Origin: Methylobacterium sp. J-067
GTDB taxonomy: Bacteria; Pseudomonadota; Alphaproteobacteria; Rhizobiales; Beijerinckiaceae
Direction of reading: 5' to 3'
NCBI RefSeq assembly: GCF_022829465.1
Contig: NZ_JAKSXZ010000074.1
Location: forward strand, 1-64,000
DNA: 64,000 nucleotides
In this document: positions 1 to 9,553 of the stretch, piece after piece
Layout: the number at the start of each line of letters is the position of its first letter
How positions within the stretch are numbered: position 1 is the stretch's first letter
Program-made: the position numbers and the translations under genes
Notes under the pieces: generated by a model
What the model was told of the DNA's origin: nothing
Database searches by the model: none
The model's input: the letters and a program-made list of their open reading frames with translations, nothing else

Positions 1-957
1 CTCGGCGGCGGTGCCGCTCATGGTGCCGGCCGTGGCCTGCAGCTCAGTGGCCGAGGACGAGACCATCCCGATGATCCCGCCCACCGCCGCCTCGAAGCCG
101 TCGGCCATCTGCCGCATGCCGGCCTTGCGCTGCTCCTCGGCTGCGAGCCGGGCCTGCGCGGTGTCGGCTTCGAGCTGCCGGGTGCGGATCAGGTTGTCCT
201 TGAACACCTGGACGGCGCCGATCATGCGGTTGATCTCTTCGGCGTGCGTGGCCTTCGGGATCGTTTGATCGAGCTGGCCGGAGGCGAGCCCTTCCATGGA
301 TTCGGTAAGGGTGCGGATCGGCCGCGTCACGCCGCGACCGATCAGCGTCGCCAAGATCGCGATGAGGCAGAACGCGAACGCCGCGCCCGCCAAGAGCCTC
401 ATCAGGGTCGGCTGCAACTGCGCGGCCGTATCGTCGGCGTAGATGCCCGAGCCGATGATCCAGCCCCAGGGCGCGAAGCCCTGAACGTAGGAGATCTTTG
501 CCACCGGCTGTTCCACGCCGGGCTTCAGCCAAAGATAGGGGACGGAGCCGCCGCCGGAGGTCTTCACCACCGCCACCATGTCGGCGAAGAAGTGCTTCCC
601 GCTCGGGTCGGTCACGGCCGAAAGATCGGTCCCAATCAGCTCCGCTTTCGGATGGAACACCATCCGGGGGGCCATGTCCTGAATCCAGAAATACTCGCTG
701 CCGGCGTAGCGCAGGCCGCGCACCGCAGCCACGGCCGCCTTCTGCGCCGCGTCGCGGCTGAGGCGGCCCGCGCGCTCCTCACCCTCGAAATACGTCAGCA
801 CCCCCTGCGCGGTCTGGACGAGATCGCGCGTCTTCAACTCGCGTGCATCGGTAATGGCGCGGGAGAGATCCCAGGTGGCCAGCGCGATCAACGCGGCCAT
901 GCCGATGAGGGCGGTCACTGTGATCGCCTGGATGCGAGTACCGATGCGGATGGTCAT
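1..957 (-). CDS. Methyl-accepting chemotaxis protein, cache sensor type (C-terminus off window)
   Basis: Transmembrane chemoreceptor, truncated by the left window edge. Reading from the ATG at 957, it has an N-terminal membrane helix (ITVTALIGMAALIALA), then a periplasmic single-cache-like domain containing YFWIQDM and GKHFFADMV, as in the sCache_2 family. A second membrane helix follows near residue 150, then a HAMP region (TRPIRTLTESMEGLASG) and the start of the cytoplasmic signalling coiled coil. The HAMP-to-coil junction ([20 protein letters not shown]) is nearly identical to that of the chemoreceptor at 18117-19808, so the two are paralogues. The ligand cannot be read from sequence; sCache_2 domains often bind small carboxylates. 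The missing part should hold the methylation helices and the CheA/CheW-contacting tip. Confidence 0.9.
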   Translation of the reverse strand, partial: MTIRIGTRIQAITVTALIGMAALIALATWDLSRAITDARELKTRDLVQTAQGVLTYFEGEERAGRLSRDAAQKAAVAAVRGLRYAGSEYFWIQDMAPRMVFHPKAELIGTDLSAVTDPSGKHFFADMVAVVKTSGGGSVPYLWLKPGVEQPVAKISYVQGFAPWGWIIGSGIYADDTAAQLQPTLMRLLAGAAFAFCLIAILATLIGRGVTRPIRTLTESMEGLASGQLDQTIPKATHAEEINRMIGAVQVFKDNLIRTRQLEADTAQARLAAEEQRKAGMRQMADGFEAAVGGIIGMVSSSATELQATAGTMSGTAAE

Positions 958-1099
958 AACCGGTCCAAAAATGGAAATGATTAGGCTCTGCCGAGGGTGA
1001 GCCGCCGTTCTTCGGCGGCCAGACAACGATCTTCCGGACCGAGCGTCGCGTACTTTGCAGGATTTGTTCGATAAACCTAACGACCCGTCACTCGGATAC

Positions 1100-3460
1100 T
1101 CAAGCGGCCATCTTCGAAAGGTTAACTAAGGCTAGGAATTCCAAGTACGGCAGCGGGCGGCTGACGTGGTATCCTTGAACCTGATCGCATTGCTCGGCGG
1201 CGACGAAGGCATATTGCTCGGCGGTCTCTACACCTTCGACCGTCGTCGCCATGCCGAGGCACGCTCCCATCGTGATGATGGCCCGGACGATGGCGGCGCT
1301 CTCGCTGTCCTCCGGGAGCATGCGGATGAAGGACCGGTCGATCTTGATCTTCGAGAACGGAAAGCGGCGCAGGTAGCTGAGCGACGAGTAGCCGGTCCCG
1401 AAATCGTCCATCGCGAGGGACACGCCGATCGCCTTAAGCTTGGTCAGCAGCGCGAGGGTGCGAGCCTCGTCCTCGAGCATCACGCCTTCGGTGATCTCCA
1501 GTTCGAGCCGGTCTGCGGCGAACCCGGTGGCGGCCAGAATCGACGCCACAACGTCCGGAAGCCGGTCGTCGCGGAACTGGACCGGCGACAGGTTGACCGC
1601 AAGGGCGATGGTGCTCGGCCAGCCCGCTGCATGGGTGCATGCGGTGCGGAGCACCCAGGCGCCGAGTTGCGCGATAAGGCCGGTCTCCTCCGCAAGGGGG
1701 ATGAAGTCCGCAGGGGGGATGAGGCCCTGCTCCGGGTGACGCCAGCGGACCAGGGCTTCCGCGGCAGTCACCGCGCCGGTCTGGGCATCGACCAGGGGCT
1801 GATAGTGCAGTTCGAATTCGCCGGCCGTCAGGGCGCGGCGCATGTCGGCCTCGAGGCGGCTGCGCACCAGCATCTGCGCCGCCAAGGAAGGCTCAAACAG
1901 CCTAAACGTCCCCTTGCCCTCGGCTTTCGCCTTGTACAGGGCGAGGTCGGCGTGCCGTAGCAATTCGTCCCCGTCATGTCCGTCTTGGCGGCCGATGGCG
2001 ATGCCGATGCTCGCGCCGACATGGACCAGCTGATTGTCGAGCAGGAAGGCCCGGTCGATCGCCGCGACGAGCCGCGCAGCGACCGCTTCGGGGGCCAAGA
2101 CGGCGGTTTTGTCGAGTAGCAGGATCGCGAATTCGTCGCCGCCGAAACGCGCGACGACGTCCCCCTCGGCGAGGGCGGATTGCAGTCGGGCGGCGACCTT
2201 GCGCAGCAACTCGTCGCCCATCGCGTGTCCGAGGGTGTCGTTGACGAACTTGAAGCGGTCGAGGTCGAGCATCAGGACCGCGAAGCCTCCCTCCTGCTCG
2301 CGCAGGGCGGCGACGCGGTGCGCCAGCAGATCGCCGAACCGCGCCCGGTTCGGCAGCCCGGTCACAGCATCCGTGAAGGCCAGGGTCCGCAGGCGAGCCT
2401 CCGAGCGCAGGCGTTCGCGCTGATCGCGGAAGGCGATGACCGTCTGCCGTTTGTGACCGAGGGAGATCTCCTTCCGCAACACGCGAACTGGGACGGACTG
2501 GCCGTCCGCGCCGACGAGTTCGGCTTCGCGCTCCTCCTGCTCCGGGAGGTCGGACGCCACGAGCCCCGGCAGGAGCCGCGTGAGGCGGCAATTGACGAGC
2601 TGAGCCTGATTCATACCCGACAAGATTTCGAGGCTGCGGTTGGCCGTGGTGATGACCTCGCCGTCGCACACCGCCAGCCCTTCGAGTGCCACGCCGGCCA
2701 GTTCGCGCAGGCGCTCACGATCACGGCGCATCTGCGCCCGAGCGTTGAGGGTCATGCGCAGCCCGAAGAAGGCGAGCGTCAGCAGACCGAACGACACGGC
2801 GGCGATGACGGGGGCGATTGTCTCCGGCGCGATCGCGGTGTCCGGCAATGGGACGGCCGGATCGTAGGTGAGCGTCATCGCGGTCATCCCCCCGACGTGG
2901 AGGACGACGATGGCGAGCAGGAGCAGGGGGCCAGCGAGGCGGCGCAGGGTACGCTCGCGCTCGGCGGCGAGGATCAAGGCCAAACCCGACAGGCCGAGGC
3001 TCGCCATGATGGTCGGGGGGACCACGCCCATGTCCCAGACGACATGCCCCGTAACCCGGTAGGACGCCTGCCCCACGTAATGGAGCGCCGTCACACCCAG
3101 GCCGATGATAACGCCGGCCAGGAAGCGACGCAGGCGGCGTTGCGCGCCAATGGACAGTCCGACCCCCAGTCCGATGCCGCCGATGACCAGCAGCAGGGAC
3201 GCTGAGGTCAGGATCGGCTCGAAGCCCGCCGCCATGCCGGGCTGGAACGCCAACAGGGCGATCATGTGCGTCGCCCAGGCCGTGCATCCCCCGGCGACGA
3301 TGCTGACCATGCCCCATTTCCTGCGCAGCAGCCCCTCGGAACGGCCCGCATGGGAGGCGATGGCGGAGGTCGCGTAGATGCCCACGATACAGACGAGCGC
3401 CGCCAACAGCAGCAATCGTTCATCATGCTGCTGCGTAACGCAGGTTAGAATGGCACGCAT
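1100..3460 (-). CDS. MHYT-PAS-GGDEF-EAL cyclic-di-GMP signalling protein
   Basis: Membrane protein of 786 aa predicted to make and/or break cyclic di-GMP. The N-terminal ~240 residues are an MHYT sensor: seven hydrophobic segments carrying the MHYT-like motifs ATHMIALLAF and ALHYVGQASY and a third, GGMTAMTL, typical of the proposed copper-binding sensor. A PAS-like domain (about 255-350) links to GGDEF, whose motif GGDEF at 440-444 is intact, and then to EAL, with EALVRW at 568 and the DDFGTGYSSLSYL loop intact. The RxxD inhibitory site normally just before GGDEF reads AEGD here, so product inhibition is probably lost. The ATG at 3460 is used because it sits directly before the first membrane helix. 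Both enzymatic motifs are intact, so net activity cannot be predicted. Confidence 0.92.
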   Translation of the reverse strand: MRAILTCVTQQHDERLLLLAALVCIVGIYATSAIASHAGRSEGLLRRKWGMVSIVAGGCTAWATHMIALLAFQPGMAAGFEPILTSASLLLVIGGIGLGVGLSIGAQRRLRRFLAGVIIGLGVTALHYVGQASYRVTGHVVWDMGVVPPTIMASLGLSGLALILAAERERTLRRLAGPLLLLAIVVLHVGGMTAMTLTYDPAVPLPDTAIAPETIAPVIAAVSFGLLTLAFFGLRMTLNARAQMRRDRERLRELAGVALEGLAVCDGEVITTANRSLEILSGMNQAQLVNCRLTRLLPGLVASDLPEQEEREAELVGADGQSVPVRVLRKEISLGHKRQTVIAFRDQRERLRSEARLRTLAFTDAVTGLPNRARFGDLLAHRVAALREQEGGFAVLMLDLDRFKFVNDTLGHAMGDELLRKVAARLQSALAEGDVVARFGGDEFAILLLDKTAVLAPEAVAARLVAAIDRAFLLDNQLVHVGASIGIAIGRQDGHDGDELLRHADLALYKAKAEGKGTFRLFEPSLAAQMLVRSRLEADMRRALTAGEFELHYQPLVDAQTGAVTAAEALVRWRHPEQGLIPPADFIPLAEETGLIAQLGAWVLRTACTHAAGWPSTIALAVNLSPVQFRDDRLPDVVASILAATGFAADRLELEITEGVMLEDEARTLALLTKLKAIGVSLAMDDFGTGYSSLSYLRRFPFSKIKIDRSFIRMLPEDSESAAIVRAIITMGACLGMATTVEGVETAEQYAFVAAEQCDQVQGYHVSRPLPYLEFLALVNLSKMAA

Positions 3461-4093
3461 GTAAAACTCCCAGGACGACTTGTACCTGACGGAGATTATT
3501 CTTTCATGAAGTTTTTCCCGGCGATTTCATGCGCCACTTGATTGGGCTATGACTGAGAAACATTTAGAAACGACGCCGAACTTTTGTCGCCTGCCAAAAT
3601 GCGATGACGGGTAGCGATCGTTGCCGACGGGCTGGAGAACCAGATAGCTGGTCGCTCGTCAGCGGCAGTAGGCGACATCGCCGGTCTCGACTCCGAGAGT
3701 CGCACCCGGATTGAGGTCCTCACTCAGACGCTGACAAACCCTCGTCACTCGGACGGCGTGACCAGCAGTATCGGGGGCGGAGATCGTAGAGACCGCTCCC
3801 ATGGGTCGTGGTCGATGGTTAGATCCAGGCGCTCATGCTGCGCGCCAGCTATGCCAAGTCGGACACGTAAGTTGCGAGCTGTCGCCACATGAATGACTCC
3901 TTTCGTACATGACGCAGGTGAGCTGCTACGGCGAGATTGGGTCGATAGGAGGCCGTCCACTTTTCCGGCGAGCCTTATCCAAAGCGGCCATTCCGCTTTC
4001 GGCCAGTCAACGTCATTCGTCGTCGATGGACCATGTCCGCTTTTGGACGTCACGTTGGGGCCGCGACGGCGTGACAGACCGCCGCGGCAATCG
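3461..4093. other. Gene-free gap with degenerate AGCGGAC-type repeat
   Basis: No convincing gene in about 630 bases. An open frame at 3745-4053 on the minus strand lacks recognisable features and overlaps a decayed repeat. The repeat lies at about 3985-4060: AAAGCGGCCATTCCGCTTTC is followed by a GTCATTCGTCG segment and then by TGTCCGCTTTTGGACGTC. The same word order (GCGGACATTCCG, then CCAA..GGTCGT) recurs at 14430 and, more weakly, in other gaps of the window. Confidence 0.55.
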
Positions 4094-4714
4094 TCAAATG
4101 TCAGTTTGCTCAGACATCACCAGGGCATCGTCTGCCTCGATGCCGAGGTAGCGCACCGTGCTTTCAAGCTTGGTGTGCCCGAGCAGTAGCTGACAGGCGC
4201 GCAGATTGCCGGTCCGCCGATAAATCAGCGCGACCTTGGTCCGGCGCAGGCTGTGCGTGCCGTACCCCGCTGGGTCGAGCCCGATCAGCGCCACCCACTC
4301 ATCGACGAGTCGGCCGTATTGTCGTGTCGTCAGATGTTTGCCAGGACGGCTTCGGCTGGGGAATAGCCAATCCCCAGCACGTAGACCCCGAAGCTTGAGC
4401 CAAGCGGCCAATGTCTCTCGTGTCGTCTCGGTCAATTCGAACGGGACCGGTCGGCCTGTTTTCTGTTGCATGATCGTAGTGCGTAGCCGGATGCTATCCC
4501 CAAGGTGAACATCGGCCACGCGGAGGCGGACGAGGTCGCACCCACGCAGCTTGCTGTCGATTGCGGTGTTAAAAAGGGCGAGGTCGCGTATTTGGCCCTC
4601 GTGCTGCAGGCGGGTGCGGATCGCCCAGATGTGTTTAGGCTTGAACGGCGGCTTGGGGCCGATCAGGCGCCCAAGATTCCATGGCCGGCGGGAGGTGTCG
4701 ATCGGCGAAGGCAT
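4094..4714 (-). CDS. Minimal tyrosine recombinase/integrase (catalytic domain only)
   Basis: Site-specific DNA recombinase of 206 aa. All catalytic residues of the tyrosine recombinase family can be placed: Arg57 (SKLRGCDL), Lys85 (MQQKTGRP), His154 and Arg157 (THSLRRTK), His180 (LLLGHTKLES) and the nucleophile Tyr189 (TVRYLGI). The usual N-terminal SAM-like DNA-binding domain is absent; only about 30 residues precede the catalytic core. Such short integrases are common in proteobacterial accessory regions, and some act in trans. It is divergent from the Hachiman genes, with about 590 bases between the start codons. No flanking att repeat was recognised, so whether it mobilises the defence genes is unknown. 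Confidence 0.9.
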   Translation of the reverse strand: MPSPIDTSRRPWNLGRLIGPKPPFKPKHIWAIRTRLQHEGQIRDLALFNTAIDSKLRGCDLVRLRVADVHLGDSIRLRTTIMQQKTGRPVPFELTETTRETLAAWLKLRGLRAGDWLFPSRSRPGKHLTTRQYGRLVDEWVALIGLDPAGYGTHSLRRTKVALIYRRTGNLRACQLLLGHTKLESTVRYLGIEADDALVMSEQTDI

Positions 4715-5299
4715 GCTGATACTCCGGTAGAGAAGCCATCAGCATCTCTCTCAGACTAGCGATTCGCCTTCGCCGCAGCGCGCCAAGAGCCGACATGAGC
4801 TCGCTGCCGAAAACCAGACGTTCGGCTTCGCGTCCATTCTCGCCCTTCAGCTAGGTTCGGCCCAATCTCGAAACCTGCTGGTCGTTCATCAAGCCCTTAG
4901 TGGCCGCATGAATTTCCCCGCATCGGATCAAATCCTGCTGGGAAGTAGAGGGCGCTTCTGACTGCTGGAATGAGCAGTTGCGTTCGGCTAGCGCATGGTC
5001 ATCGCCTTCGAGATGAAGCCCATCTTAGGGGCGATGGCTACTTCCCGCGTCGTCGATCATTCACTTGTCGCACATCGAGTGCTTCGGAACTGTGCCGGAA
5101 GCGCCGCCCCCCGCGAGCGCCGATGAATTCTTGTATGCAGCAACTAGCCGTTCGCCCACAGGTTGCGGTTGGGTCGACCATCGGCTCTACTTGGCCGCTT
5201 CCGCACGAGCCGGATCGATGCAGCCGACCGAAATCAAATCATACCCGCCATGCCGCCACCCGGGGAACCCAAGCACCGGCACCCGTGCCTCGAACTAGG
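4715..5299. other. Divergent intergenic region between integrase and hamA
   Basis: About 585 bases that should hold the promoters of the minus-strand integrase and the plus-strand hamA. The hamA frame is open upstream to an ATG at 4970, but this extension shows no domain features and a shifted composition, so it is treated as non-coding. No clear -35/-10 pair or operator was recognised. Confidence 0.4.
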
Positions 5300-6373
5300 A
5301 TGGCGAATGGCGGAGCGGATCGCGAAGGCCCTGATGCGGAGGCGGAAGCCCTCGCTCGCGCGCTCGAGACCCTCCTGAATCCTTCGAAAATTGATGGAGT
5401 GGTGAACTGCTGCGTTCGGGCGGTTCATGATGAGGCCTGGGAGGGCCCCCGGACCGGCCTGCTGCACGTCCGGTTCGGCGAGGACAAGCCGAGGGTGGAG
5501 GACCTCGCCTATATCCTCTGGTCGGAGTGCATGTACTACGCACTCCCCCGGCGCAGGCAGGAGAGGTTCCGACGCGAAATCGCGGCGGACATGACGGCGG
5601 TCGTGCGATGCTACTTGGCCGTCAGGGAGCTCTTCATCGACTTCAACGCGCGCCATCCCGAGCGCGCGAGCGAATTGGGCGAAGTGCTGGCCTACTGCCT
5701 GGTGCAGGAGCACCTCGGGGCCGCGCAGGTGGCGAGTAAGATGTCCTTGAAGACGGCGGCCAACATGCCAGTCCACGGGCTCGACGGGATCCACGCAGTC
5801 TTCGAGAACGGCGCACTGACGGTCTACTTCCTAGAGTCGAAGCTGGCGAGCGAGGGCCGGCGGGGCGTGGCGTCTTACGCCGCTTCGGCCGCCGAGTTCC
5901 TGAGCGACCGCCGCCAGTACCTCCGCGAGTACGAGATCGTCGCGGACCTTGGGAACCTAGACGCTCTTGAGGGCGAGGCAAGACAGCGCGCACTCGACCA
6001 TTTCGACGTGATCGGCCACCCCGAACTCCGGCGCAGGGAACGGTTCGTTGGGATCATCTGCCATTCTGAACCAAGGCACTTCGGCAAGCGCTTGCGCATA
6101 CGCGACGACCAACCCACCGACATCCACGAGCGCGACTTCGCGAAACGTTACGCCGCCGACCACGGCAAGCATCGGCTTGCCGCGAGGAAGCAGTTGCTGA
6201 AGCATGGTGCAGACCCCGCGAAGGCGATCGTTCTCCTCGTGGCCGTGCCCGACGTGCGCGAGTTGCGGAAGGCGTTCTACGCGGCGATGGGCGTGGACGA
6301 ACGGGAGCTGCCGCTGGACGGCGACGATCTCGAGATGGACGACGACGAGGACGCGGAAGGCGACCCGGTATGA
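5300..6373 (+). CDS. hamA: Hachiman defence protein HamA (DUF1837 nuclease)
   Basis: Effector of the Hachiman anti-phage system, where HamA (DUF1837, PD-(D/E)xK nuclease fold) partners the helicase HamB and degrades DNA once HamB senses damaged or invading DNA (established for other Hachiman systems). In this 357-aa protein a nuclease-like core is visible: Asp162 (LDGIHAVF), then Glu179 and Lys181 in FLESKL, the ExK pair of the PD-(D/E)xK fold, preceded by a helix with Glu128 (ELGEVLAYCL). The C-terminus is very acidic (DGDDLEMDDDEDAEGD). The start at 5300 is chosen because the frame upstream looks non-coding; a later start is possible. The stop overlaps the hamB start by four bases (ATGA), indicating translational coupling. 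Confidence 0.9.
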   Translation: MANGGADREGPDAEAEALARALETLLNPSKIDGVVNCCVRAVHDEAWEGPRTGLLHVRFGEDKPRVEDLAYILWSECMYYALPRRRQERFRREIAADMTAVVRCYLAVRELFIDFNARHPERASELGEVLAYCLVQEHLGAAQVASKMSLKTAANMPVHGLDGIHAVFENGALTVYFLESKLASEGRRGVASYAASAAEFLSDRRQYLREYEIVADLGNLDALEGEARQRALDHFDVIGHPELRRRERFVGIICHSEPRHFGKRLRIRDDQPTDIHERDFAKRYAADHGKHRLAARKQLLKHGADPAKAIVLLVAVPDVRELRKAFYAAMGVDERELPLDGDDLEMDDDEDAEGDPV

Positions 6374-8979
6374 GCTTTGCCTTGGATCTCTCAGACCGCA
6401 TGGCGGGCCACGCGGCGTTCTCGGACATCTTGTGGCGCCTGGAGAGCTCGGGCGCTGCCCGCTTCATTGCCGCCGAGATCGAGATCGTGACGGAGCCGCC
6501 CTCCCGCGAGGACCTGCACAAGCTTCTCTACTGCGCGGGAGTCTTCGTGCAGACGGACGTTCTCGCCTACAGGCGCATGGCGCAGTCTATTGCCTTGAAC
6601 TCGCTCATCGTCGCGGGGGGCGACGAGGGAGCGTACCAGCGCGGCCGCCGCATCCTGACGGACCTTGGCAACTTCCCCGCGCTCGACCGCGTCAGGAGCG
6701 AGGGTGCCGAGACCGGGGCCTCGTTCCTCGACGCGCTCCGCCGGACGCTTTCGTGCGAACTGAACACCGTCAGGGTCGGCGACCAGTGGATACCCCTGAC
6801 CGACTTCCAGAAGGACACCTGGGATGAGCTGCCCGACGCACGGGCGATCGCCATCTCGGCGCCGACGTCGGCGGGCAAGTCGTTCCTAGTCATCGAGCAC
6901 TTGTGCCGGCAGGTCGAGCGGGCGGCGTCCTTTTGCGCCGTCTACGTCGCTCCCACGCGGGCGCTCCTGTCGGAGGTGAGCGCGAAGATCCAGAGGCGCC
7001 TCGGCGAGGCGGCTGACGTCAGAATCACCACCGTGCCGACGCAGGATCCCTCCGGCCCGGACCGCCAAGTCTTCGTGCTGACACAGGAACGCCTCCAGGT
7101 GCTGCTCGCCGCCTCGGCCGTGACGTTCGACCTCGTCGTCGTCGACGAGGCCCAGAACCTCTCGGACGGCTCCCGGGGTATGATCCTCCAGGACAGCGTT
7201 GAACAGGCTGTCAGCCGAAGCGAAACGACCCGCCTCGTGCTCCTCGCGCCGGGTGCCCGCGGCTTCGAGGCGGTCGGCGCCTCGCTCGGCGCGCCCGACC
7301 TCACCGTGGCGCGTTCCGAGCTTTCCTCCGTCCTCCAGAACAGGATCCAGTTGAGGAAGGCGGAAGTCGGAAACGCGCTCGAACTAGACCTTCTGACGCC
7401 GGATGGTCCGCGGCGGCTCGGCACCTACCGGAGCGGGCGGGGTTTCGACGTACCGGACAGCCGACTGGCGGCCGCGGCCCTCGAACTGGGCTCGACAGGG
7501 GGATCTCTTGTCTACGCAACCGGCCCAACGGACGCGGAGAGGGTCGCGCGGCAATTGGCTCACGATCTCAAGGACGGCGGCGACCCCGCGCTGGCCACGA
7601 TTTCCGATTTCGTGAGAAAGCACATTCATCCCGAATACACGCTCGCCGGGATGATCCGGAAGGGCGTGGCGTTCCACTACGGCAAGATGCCGACGCTCCT
7701 TCGCGAGACCCTCGAGGGTGCCTTCCGCGACGGCCACGTAAATTTCCTCGTCTGCACGACGACTCTGTTCGAGGGCATCAACCTCCCAGCTCGGAACGTC
7801 TTCATCGACACACCCACCAGGGGCACGAGGAAACCGCTCGCTCCCGCGGCCCTGTGGAACTTCGCCGGGCGCGCTGGTCGCATGTCCGCCGACATCGTGG
7901 GAAACGTGTTCCTCGTCGACTACGAGGACTGGCCGGACAAACCCCTCGACGTGTTCGTCGGCTACGAGGTTCAGTCCGCGTTCCTGCGGACGGCCTCGGA
8001 GGTTCCGGACCGCCTGCTCGGGGCGTTGGGCGGCGCCATGCCAGCCGAGTTGCCGAATGACGACGACGCTCAGCGCGTGAGGGCAGCCGCCGGGCTGCTG
8101 ATCTCCAAGGCCGCCGGGGGCGAGGTCCGCAGGTACGTCGACCGTACCCTCGGCAGCCTCAATGAGGAGCTGCGCACCCGCCTGACCGAGGCGAGCATCG
8201 CCGCCACCGAGCGGATCGGTCTTCCGGCGACGCTGTTGGCGACCAACTGGACTGTCGACCCCTTCGGTCTGCGTCGGCTCTACGACAACATGCTCGAGAA
8301 GGTCGAGGAGGAGAAGACGCGCAAGCTAATACCCGTCAGCCCGCTTGGGATGGGGGCCTACAAGTCGTACAGCTCGATCTTCTCAAGGATTCACAGGGAG
8401 GTGAACAGGGGGAGTGTCAACTTCGCGGGCCTCGTGTCCGGCATCGCTCTCGATTGGATGCGCGGGGTGCCCTATCCCGTCATGCTCGCCAAGGCGGTCA
8501 GGCGGCAGACGAGGTTCGACGCGAAAAGGATCGAGGCCAATAGGATCATTCGTGAGAAGAATCCCGCCAGCAGGGTTCGGGATCCCGACGAGATCGTTGT
8601 GGACGACGTCGTCCGCCGGGAGTTCGACCTCATCGAGGACCAGGTACGCTTCCGCTTCGTCCAGCTCGGCAAGGCGTACATCGACATCCTCAACATCATC
8701 CTTCGGGAGAGCGGACAGGAAGGGTTGATCGGCGACGTCTACGATTTTCCGTTGGCGTTGGAGTTGGGTATCTCGTCCAAATCCGGCTGGTCGTTTATGG
8801 AGCTCGGCCTATCCCGGATCGCCGCGGCGGCCCTCCAGCCGGAGTTTCCCGATAGCAACCTTACGCCTGAGGCGGCGCGCAGTTGGCTGGCGGGAATCGA
8901 GGACATCGGCACGCTGCGCCTCGGGCCAGTAATCGTTGATGAACTGCGGCGCTTGAAACTCGTCCGCCCGGCGGGGTGA
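6370..8979 (+). CDS. hamB: Hachiman defence helicase HamB (SF2, Ski2-like)
   Basis: Superfamily 2 DNA helicase, the sensor subunit of Hachiman. In this 869-aa protein motif I is SAPTSAGKS (163-171), motif Ia VAPTRALL, motif II DEAQ (259-262), a motif IV/V region CTTTLFEGINLP, and motif VI GRAGRM (about 500-505), the Ski2-like form. About 130 residues precede the helicase core and about 350 follow it. The gene is coupled to hamA by a four-base overlap, the standard hamAB arrangement, and every helicase motif is intact, so the system should be functional. No third gene follows; the next 570 bases hold no clear coding sequence. Confidence 0.92.
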   Translation: MSFALDLSDRMAGHAAFSDILWRLESSGAARFIAAEIEIVTEPPSREDLHKLLYCAGVFVQTDVLAYRRMAQSIALNSLIVAGGDEGAYQRGRRILTDLGNFPALDRVRSEGAETGASFLDALRRTLSCELNTVRVGDQWIPLTDFQKDTWDELPDARAIAISAPTSAGKSFLVIEHLCRQVERAASFCAVYVAPTRALLSEVSAKIQRRLGEAADVRITTVPTQDPSGPDRQVFVLTQERLQVLLAASAVTFDLVVVDEAQNLSDGSRGMILQDSVEQAVSRSETTRLVLLAPGARGFEAVGASLGAPDLTVARSELSSVLQNRIQLRKAEVGNALELDLLTPDGPRRLGTYRSGRGFDVPDSRLAAAALELGSTGGSLVYATGPTDAERVARQLAHDLKDGGDPALATISDFVRKHIHPEYTLAGMIRKGVAFHYGKMPTLLRETLEGAFRDGHVNFLVCTTTLFEGINLPARNVFIDTPTRGTRKPLAPAALWNFAGRAGRMSADIVGNVFLVDYEDWPDKPLDVFVGYEVQSAFLRTASEVPDRLLGALGGAMPAELPNDDDAQRVRAAAGLLISKAAGGEVRRYVDRTLGSLNEELRTRLTEASIAATERIGLPATLLATNWTVDPFGLRRLYDNMLEKVEEEKTRKLIPVSPLGMGAYKSYSSIFSRIHREVNRGSVNFAGLVSGIALDWMRGVPYPVMLAKAVRRQTRFDAKRIEANRIIREKNPASRVRDPDEIVVDDVVRREFDLIEDQVRFRFVQLGKAYIDILNIILRESGQEGLIGDVYDFPLALELGISSKSGWSFMELGLSRIAAAALQPEFPDSNLTPEAARSWLAGIEDIGTLRLGPVIVDELRRLKLVRPAG

Positions 8980-9553
8980 TCCGACTTGAGTGGACGCTCC
9001 AGCGTAGTTCATCTGGACGGCGACATTGTCGCTAGCACGGATGCGGCCTCGGGGATGACAGCGATGTCGTCCATTCCAGTGCAAACAGGCCCTCGTTTCC
9101 CCGTCGCAACGTCGCCGACGGGTCCTAAACGCAAGGGCAGCTTCCAGCCTGTTCGCCTGAAAGCAGACAGATGGCTTTCGGTCAGCATCAGTCGCTCATG
9201 TCGGCAATCATAATGGCCGGAAGCAGACCTTGGAAGGGTCTACTTTGGGTCATGTCCGGAAGAATGGCATTTGCCCAATCAGCCCCTGCGATCAAAGCTT
9301 GGCAGTACATTGTTTGGCGCTGTGAACCCGACGGTCATTGCAGGCAAATTCGAAAGCTAGGGTTTCGTGAGCATCGGCAGCCGTGTTGCGGTCAACGGGA
9401 GGGCGTTTGAGGGGTCAAACTGGGTTCGGGCAACTGCACTTCGGTGTCAATCAGGCTACCCCACCACCCATTCGCAAAACCCCGTGCATCGTGTGCATCC
9501 CGTGCATGAGGTTCATTGGCGGCTCGGTCGCTTCCTGTTTAGATCTGTGGGGC
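8980..9553. other. Gene-free gap after hamB
   Basis: About 570 bases between two converging genes (hamB and the 9554-10381 gene). It holds decayed AGCGGAC-like words (for example GAAAGCAGACAGATGGCTTTC near 9160 and GGAAGCAGACCTTGG near 9220) and short GTGCATC repeats near 9484-9508. No gene and no strong terminator hairpin was seen. Confidence 0.4.

Noticed and set aside
3745..4053. 102-codon minus-strand frame in the gap
   Set aside because: Covers a degenerate repeat, has no ribosome site or domain features.
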